NCBI RefSeq assembly: GCF_965284335.1
Contig: NZ_OZ260076.1
DNA: 64,000 nt
Source: Tabrizicola_A sp965284335
Lineage (GTDB): Bacteria > Pseudomonadota > Alphaproteobacteria > Rhodobacterales > Rhodobacteraceae
Reading direction: 5' to 3' (one strand)
The notes under the pieces are model-generated. The model was not told the origin of the DNA. It made no database searches and saw only the letters and a program-made list of their open reading frames with translations. How positions within the stretch are numbered: position 1 is the stretch's first letter; each line of letters begins with the position of its first letter. Below, one piece after another: positions 59,348 to 64,000 of the stretch. Both the position numbers and the translations under genes were made by a program.

Positions 59348-60385
59348 ATGGCTGAATTCTTTCAAACCGGCGCAGGAATTGCGGTGCTGATCGCGCTGCA
59401 AAGCCTTGCAATCATTGCCTTTGTGATGATCAGCCTGTTGTTCCTTGTCTATGCAGACCGCAAGATTTGGGCATCGGTGCAGATGCGCCGAGGACCGAAC
59501 GTGGTGGGCCCCTTTGGTCTTTTGCAATCGGTGGCCGATGCGCTGAAATATGTGGTCAAGGAAATCGTCATTCCTGCCGGTGCGGACCGTCCGGTGTTCT
59601 TCTTGGCACCGATGTTGTCTTTCGTGCTGGCCATTCTTGCTTGGGCCGTGGTCCCGTTCGATCAGGGTTGGGTGCTGGCCGATATCAACGTGGCGATCCT
59701 TTTTGTCTTTGCCGTCTCCTCGCTTGAGGTCTACGGCGTCATCATGGGGGGCTGGGCGTCGAACTCGAAATACCCCTTCCTTGGCTCGCTGCGGTCGGCC
59801 GCGCAGATGATTTCCTATGAGGTGTCGCTCGGCCTCATCATCATCGGCATCATCATCTCGACGGGGTCCATGAGCTTTGGCGCCATCGTGGCGGCGCAAG
59901 ACGGCGATCTGGGCCTCTTGAACTGGTACTGGCTGCCGCATTTCCCGATGGTGTTCCTGTTCTTCATCAGCGCCTTGGCCGAAACCAACCGCCCGCCCTT
60001 TGACCTGCCCGAGGCCGAATCTGAACTCGTCGCCGGCTTCATGGTGGAATACTCTTCCACCCCCTACCTTCTGTTCATGGCCGGCGAATACATCGCCATT
60101 TTCCTGATGTGCGCGCTGATGTCGCTGTTGTTCTTTGGCGGCTGGCTCTCGCCCATTCCCGGTCTGGCCGATGGCTGGTGGTGGATGGTCGCCAAGATGT
60201 GGGTGTTCTTCTTCTTCTTCGCCATGGTGAAGGCCATCGTGCCGCGCTACCGCTATGACCAGTTGATGCGGATCGGCTGGAAGGTGTTCCTGCCGATGTC
60301 GCTCGCCTGGGTGGTGATCGTGGCCTTCTTGGCCAAGTTTGAAATCATGGGCACCTTCTGGGCCCGCTGGACCATCGGAGGCTGA
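59348..60385 (+). CDS. nuoH: NADH-quinone oxidoreductase subunit H
   Basis: The 345-residue membrane subunit contacts the quinone cavity. It has YADRKIWASVQMRRGPNVVGPFGLLQSVADALK near the N-terminus, SALAETNRPPFDLPEAESELVAGFMVEYS in the middle and PRYRYDQLMRIGWKVFLPMSLAW near the end. About eight hydrophobic segments are seen. Confidence 0.97.
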   Translation: MAEFFQTGAGIAVLIALQSLAIIAFVMISLLFLVYADRKIWASVQMRRGPNVVGPFGLLQSVADALKYVVKEIVIPAGADRPVFFLAPMLSFVLAILAWAVVPFDQGWVLADINVAILFVFAVSSLEVYGVIMGGWASNSKYPFLGSLRSAAQMISYEVSLGLIIIGIIISTGSMSFGAIVAAQDGDLGLLNWYWLPHFPMVFLFFISALAETNRPPFDLPEAESELVAGFMVEYSSTPYLLFMAGEYIAIFLMCALMSLLFFGGWLSPIPGLADGWWWMVAKMWVFFFFFAMVKAIVPRYRYDQLMRIGWKVFLPMSLAWVVIVAFLAKFEIMGTFWARWTIGG

Positions 60386-60389
60386 GGCA

Positions 60390-60884
60390 ATGGCAAACAT
60401 CGACTGGGGCCGTGCGACCAAATACTTCCTGCTGACCGATTTCATCAAAGGCTTTGGCCTTGGGATGAAGTATTTCTTCGCGCCCAAGGCCACGCTGAAC
60501 TATCCGCATGAAAAGGGGCCGCTGTCGCCCCGCTTTCGCGGCGAACACGCCCTGCGCCGTTATCCAAATGGCGAGGAACGCTGCATCGCCTGCAAGCTTT
60601 GCGAGGCGGTCTGCCCCGCACAGGCCATCACCATCGACGCCGAACCGCGCGAGGACGGCTCGCGCCGCACCACGCGCTATGACATCGACATGACCAAGTG
60701 CATCTACTGCGGTTTTTGCCAAGAGGCCTGCCCGGTCGATGCCATTGTCGAAGGCCCGAATTTCGAATTCTCGACCGAGACGCGCGAGGAGCTCTTTTAC
60801 AACAAAGAAAAGCTTCTGGAGAACGGGGCCCGTTGGGAGGCCGAGATTGCCCGCAATCTTGAACTCGACGCGCCGTATCGGTGA
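60390..60884 (+). CDS. nuoI: NADH-quinone oxidoreductase subunit I
   Basis: The 164-residue ferredoxin-like subunit has two 4Fe-4S motifs, CIACKLCEAVCP and CIYCGFCQEACP, which hold clusters N6a and N6b. The start MANIDWGRA at 60390 lies 4 bp after nuoH. The C-terminus FEFSTETREELFYNKEKLL is typical for the family. Confidence 0.97.
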   Translation: MANIDWGRATKYFLLTDFIKGFGLGMKYFFAPKATLNYPHEKGPLSPRFRGEHALRRYPNGEERCIACKLCEAVCPAQAITIDAEPREDGSRRTTRYDIDMTKCIYCGFCQEACPVDAIVEGPNFEFSTETREELFYNKEKLLENGARWEAEIARNLELDAPYR

Positions 60885-60890
60885 TCTGAC

Positions 60891-61313
60891 ATGACCGAAG
60901 ACCTGACCAAATTCTTCCAGCAGATGATGGAGCAGGGCCAGAAAATGGCCTCTGCCTTCAATCCTGCCTTGGAAGCGATGGATATGAAAGCCTTTGAAAA
61001 GCTGTTTCCGGCGATGCCGAAAGACATGCTGGAGGCGTGGTTTGGCAAAACCTTTAACCCCGAGGGCTTGGATGCGCGCACCCGGCTTTTGGTGACCATT
61101 GCGGCGCTGACGGTTTTGGGGGCGCAGGCCGATGTGCAATTGCGCATGACCATTCGTCAGGCCTTGGCCGCAGGGGCGACGCAGCGCGAGGTTGCGGAAG
61201 TGATCTTGCAGATGAGCATGTTCGGCGGAGTGCCCGCCATGCAAAAGGCGCTGGAAATTGCACAGTCAGTCTTTGCCGAGACTGCCGCGAATACTGGGGA
61301 GAACGACGCATGA
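60891..61313 (+). CDS. Carboxymuconolactone decarboxylase-like protein in nuo operon
   Basis: The 140-residue product has the alpha-helical CMD/AhpD-like pattern RTRLLVTIAALTVLGAQADVQLRMTIRQALAAGATQREVAEVILQMSMFGGVPAMQKALEIA (about residues 64-125). The Cys-X-X-Cys pair of peroxidase-type AhpD is absent, so a redox role of that type is unlikely. The N-terminal 60 residues are Met-rich helix. It lies 6 bp after nuoI and overlaps nuoJ by 4 bp, so it is made with complex I. Its role there is unknown. Confidence 0.8.
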   Translation: MTEDLTKFFQQMMEQGQKMASAFNPALEAMDMKAFEKLFPAMPKDMLEAWFGKTFNPEGLDARTRLLVTIAALTVLGAQADVQLRMTIRQALAAGATQREVAEVILQMSMFGGVPAMQKALEIAQSVFAETAANTGENDA

Positions 61314-61924
61314 CTGTCGCGGATTACGCCTTTTATGCCTTTGCCATCGTGACGGTGGCGGCGGGCCTTATGGTCACTATCAGCCGCAACCCGGTGCATT
61401 CGGTTCTGTGGCTGATCTTGGCTTTCCTCTCCTCGGCGGGGTTGTTCGTGCTCTTGGGGGCCGAATTCGTCGCCATGCTTCTCATCATTGTCTATGTCGG
61501 CGCGGTGGCGGTGTTGTTCCTGTTCGTCGTGATGATGCTGGACATCGACTTTGCCGAGTTGAAGGGGGAAATGGCCCGCACCATGCCCTTGGCTTTGTTG
61601 ATCGGGGTCATCATCCTGATGGAACTATCCTTGGGCGTCGGTGCTTGGGTGCAGGCCGAGGGCGCGATGGGCCTGCGTGATGCGGTGGCCCCGCCTGCCG
61701 ATCAGGTGGAAAACACCCGCGCTTTGGGTCTGCTGATTTATGACAAATACATCCTGCTGTTCCAACTGTCTGGCCTGATCCTTTTGGTGGCCATGATCGG
61801 GGCGATCCTTCTGACCATGCGCCACCGCAAGGATGTGAAGCGTCAAAACGTGTTGCACCAGATGTGGCGCGATCCTGCCAAGGCGATGGAGTTGAAAGAC
61901 GTGAAGCCGGGGCAGGGGCTGTGA
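61310..61924 (+). CDS. nuoJ: NADH-quinone oxidoreductase subunit J
   Basis: The 204-residue membrane subunit has ISRNPVHSVLWLILAFLSSAGLFVLLGAEFVAMLLIIVYVGAVAVLFLFVVMML, the classic NuoJ core with its pi-bulge region, and five hydrophobic segments. It overlaps the CMD-like gene by ATGA. A 97-bp gap with GC palindromes separates it from nuoK. Confidence 0.95.
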   Translation: MTVADYAFYAFAIVTVAAGLMVTISRNPVHSVLWLILAFLSSAGLFVLLGAEFVAMLLIIVYVGAVAVLFLFVVMMLDIDFAELKGEMARTMPLALLIGVIILMELSLGVGAWVQAEGAMGLRDAVAPPADQVENTRALGLLIYDKYILLFQLSGLILLVAMIGAILLTMRHRKDVKRQNVLHQMWRDPAKAMELKDVKPGQGL

Positions 61925-61926
61925 AC

Positions 61927-61984
61927 AGGGTGGGGTTCCACCCCACCAAGACCAAAAGACGTGCAGGATGGGGGGCCACCCCAC
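61927..61984 (+). repeat. Paired GC palindromes between nuoJ and nuoK
   Basis: The first unit (61927-61948) is a palindrome of TGGGG-TTCC-style arms identical over 22 bases to 9144-9165 inside nnr, in reverse orientation. A degenerate second unit, GGATGGGG-GGCC-ACCCCACC, follows at about 61966-61984. Both would fold into hairpins in the nuo mRNA. Confidence 0.7.
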
Positions 61985-62021
61985 CACAAGACAACGGGCA
62001 AAAGCCCTGAGGGACATGAGA

Positions 62022-62327
62022 ATGGTAGGACTTGAACATTACCTGACAGTGGCGGCGGCGCTGTTCGTCATTGGCATCTTTGGCATCTTCCTGAACCGGA
62101 AGAATGTCATCGTGATCCTCATGTCGATCGAATTGATGCTTTTGGCGGTGAACATCAACATGGTCGCCTTCTCCTCTTATCTTGGCGATCTGGTGGGGCA
62201 GGTGTTTACCCTGTTCATCCTGACCGTCGCCGCCGCCGAGGCCGCCATCGGCCTTGCGATCCTTGTGGTGTTCTTCCGCAACCGCGGCACCATCGACGTC
62301 GAAGACGTCAACGTGATGAAAGGCTGA
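62022..62327 (+). CDS. nuoK: NADH-quinone oxidoreductase subunit K
   Basis: The 101-residue three-helix antiporter-like subunit begins MVGLEHYLTVAAALFVIG, has RKNVIVILMSIELMLLAVNINMVAF with the conserved membrane Glu, and ends RNRGTIDVEDVNVMKG. The second ATG at 62022 is chosen over 62016 because it gives the usual 101 residues and better spacing from GAGGGA. Confidence 0.96.
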   Translation: MVGLEHYLTVAAALFVIGIFGIFLNRKNVIVILMSIELMLLAVNINMVAFSSYLGDLVGQVFTLFILTVAAAEAAIGLAILVVFFRNRGTIDVEDVNVMKG

Positions 62328-62331
62328 CGCA

Positions 62332-64000
62332 ATGGCTCAGATCATTCTCTTTGCTCCCCTGATCGGGGCCATCCTCTGCGGCTTTGGCTGGCGGTTGATT
62401 GGCGAGCGTCCGGCGCAGATCTTGACCACGGCCTTGGTGTTTCTGGCGGCCATCCTGTCTTGGGTCATCTTCCTGACCTTTGACGGCGAGACGCAGAACA
62501 TCACTGTGCTGCGTTTCATCGAAAGCGGCGCGCTTTCCACGGAATGGGGCATCCGTCTGGACCGTCTGACCGCGATCATGCTGGTTGTTATCAACTCGGT
62601 CTCGGCGCTCGTGCATCTGTATTCCTTTGGCTACATGGCGCATGACGACAACTGGGGCCATGATGAGCCATATCGCGCGCGCTTCTTTGCCTATTTGTCC
62701 TTCTTTACCTTTGCGATGCTGTCGCTGGTCACGGCCGACAATCTGGTGCAGATGTTCTTTGGCTGGGAGGGCGTGGGCGTCGCCTCATACCTTCTGATCG
62801 GGTTCTACTATCGCAAGCCCACCGCCAATGCTGCCGCGATCAAGGCCTTTGTGGTCAACCGTGTGGGTGACTTTGGCTTTGCGCTGGGGATTTTCGGGCT
62901 GTTCTACCTGACCGACTCGATCCGGTTCGACGATGTCTTTGCCGCAGCGCCTGCGCTGGCCGAAACCAACCTGCATTTCCTGTGGACGGAATGGAACGCG
63001 GCCAACCTGATTGGGGTGCTCTTGTTCATCGGGGCGATGGGCAAATCGGCGCAGCTTTTCCTGCACACATGGTTGCCCGATGCGATGGAAGGCCCGACGC
63101 CCGTGTCGGCGCTGATCCATGCCGCAACCATGGTGACGGCCGGGGTGTTCCTTGTCTGCCGCATGTCGCCGGTTTATGAATACGCGCCTGATGCGACCGC
63201 CTTTATCACCGTGCTTGGGGCAATGACGGCCTTTGTCGCCGCAACGATCGGTCTGGTGCAAAATGACATCAAGCGCGTGATCGCCTATTCGACCATGTCG
63301 CAGCTGGGTTACATGTTCGTGGCGGCGGGCCTCGGTGCCTATCCGGTGGCAATGTTCCACCTCTTCACCCATGCCTTCTTTAAGGCCATGTTGTTCCTTG
63401 GCGCGGGTTCGGTCATCCATGCGACCCACCACGAGCAAGACATGCGCTACTATGGTGGCCTTCGCAAGAAAATCCCGGTCACCTTCTGGGCGATGATGAT
63501 CGGGACGCTGGCCATCACCGGGGTAGGTATCCCGCTGACCTATTATGGCTTTGCAGGCTTCCTGTCTAAAGACGCGGTGATCGAGGTGGCCTATGTCGGC
63601 AGCTCCTTTGCCTTCTGGCTTTTGGTGGTCGCGGCCTGCTTTACCAGCTTTTACAGCTGGCGCCTGATGTTCATGACCTTTTACGGCACCAGCCGCGCCA
63701 AGGCGCATGGGCATGGCGATCACGGCCACGGCGATCATGGGCATGGCGCGCATGAACCGCATGAAAGCCCGATGGTTATGTTGATCCCCTTGGGGGTGCT
63801 GGCCTTGGGTGCCATGTTCTCGGGCATGGTCTGGTATAAGGTTTATTTTGGCGACGAGGTCAAAGTCCGCGACTGGTTCGCGATGGAGGCGGTCGCGCAT
63901 GATGAGGCGCATGGCGAAGATCACGCCGCCGCCACGGCCGAAGGGGAATCCCATGCTGACGCCAGCGCCGAGACCACCGTTGATGCTGCCCATTCCGATG
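62332..64000 (+). CDS. nuoL: NADH-quinone oxidoreductase subunit L, 5' part
   Basis: The frame is open from the ATG at 62332 to the window end, with 556 codons visible. NuoL is the distal proton-pumping antiporter-like subunit. It starts MAQIILFAPLIGAILCG; core motifs include FFGWEGVGVASYLLIGF, HTWLPDAMEGPTPVSALIHAATMVTAG and DIKRVIAYSTMSQLGYM, with the conserved Lys and His of the proton path. A histidine-rich loop (AHGHGDHGHGDHGHGAH) is coded at about 63705-63755 and a second acidic/His-rich stretch lies near the window edge. It follows nuoK by 4 bp. Confidence 0.96.
   Translation, partial: MAQIILFAPLIGAILCGFGWRLIGERPAQILTTALVFLAAILSWVIFLTFDGETQNITVLRFIESGALSTEWGIRLDRLTAIMLVVINSVSALVHLYSFGYMAHDDNWGHDEPYRARFFAYLSFFTFAMLSLVTADNLVQMFFGWEGVGVASYLLIGFYYRKPTANAAAIKAFVVNRVGDFGFALGIFGLFYLTDSIRFDDVFAAAPALAETNLHFLWTEWNAANLIGVLLFIGAMGKSAQLFLHTWLPDAMEGPTPVSALIHAATMVTAGVFLVCRMSPVYEYAPDATAFITVLGAMTAFVAATIGLVQNDIKRVIAYSTMSQLGYMFVAAGLGAYPVAMFHLFTHAFFKAMLFLGAGSVIHATHHEQDMRYYGGLRKKIPVTFWAMMIGTLAITGVGIPLTYYGFAGFLSKDAVIEVAYVGSSFAFWLLVVAACFTSFYSWRLMFMTFYGTSRAKAHGHGDHGHGDHGHGAHEPHESPMVMLIPLGVLALGAMFSGMVWYKVYFGDEVKVRDWFAMEAVAHDEAHGEDHAAATAEGESHADASAETTVDAAHSD

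Noticed and set aside
60891..61313. AhpD-type alkylhydroperoxidase
   Set aside because: The redox-active Cys-X-X-Cys pair is missing from the CMD-like domain.

Overview
The window looks like chromosomal DNA of an aquatic member of the Rhodobacteraceae/Paracoccaceae (Alphaproteobacteria). The grounds are family resemblance recognised by eye: high GC, an extended NuoE, a nuo operon with the small inserted genes seen in this family, a DddP-type DMSP lyase, a divergent FliG and RTX proteins ending in Hint domains. No database search was possible.

Layout. 1-14.6 kb holds housekeeping and nitrogen genes: the 3' end of an agmatinase gene, a lone fliG, purB, dddP divergent from a heme-dependent N-demethylase-like gene, glnB-glnA (PII and glutamine synthetase), a fused NAD(P)HX repair gene, xth, erpA divergent from dgt, an ankyrin gene, dsbB and a VTT/DedA-type membrane gene. 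A tRNA-Leu(CAA) at 14.7 kb is followed by about 740 bp of AT-richer non-coding DNA and then three giant same-strand RTX genes (15.5-33.4 kb; 1251, 3293 and 1156 residues). Each has a different N-terminal module (LamG-like plus Ig-like repeats; choice-of-anchor L; NIDO), a long glycine/aspartate RTX array and the same C-terminal Hint domain of about 192 residues that begins Cys-Phe-Thr-Pro-Gly. This is the most unusual part of the window. No type I secretion genes are present here.

33.4-43.1 kb (minus strand) holds a MobA-like nucleotidyltransferase, a dimethylglycine/sarcosine dehydrogenase-like flavoprotein, a complete Liv-type ABC transporter (SBP, two ATPases, two permeases) and a GlxA/GbdR-type AraC regulator. 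The set suggests uptake and demethylation of methylated amines. With dddP and the N-demethylase-like gene, it gives the window a methylated-osmolyte theme.

43.2-50.1 kb holds class II DAHP synthase, a PAS_5-type protein, yicC-gmk-gamma carbonic anhydrase, a Tet-type MFS pump and a DegT-family aminotransferase. 50.3-64.0 kb holds the complex I operon nuoABCDEFGHIJKL (nuoL runs off the end). It is interrupted by six small accessory genes: a His-rich membrane protein, DUF5337-like, two lipoprotein-like genes, DUF5333-like and a carboxymuconolactone decarboxylase-like gene.

Small repeats are scattered among the genes. They include four copies of a composite hairpin element with a conserved tail, a 22-bp GC palindrome found both inside nnr and between nuoJ and nuoK, and three T4-5CG-N-CGA4-5 palindromes. 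I saw no insertion sequence, CRISPR array, rRNA or phage gene.
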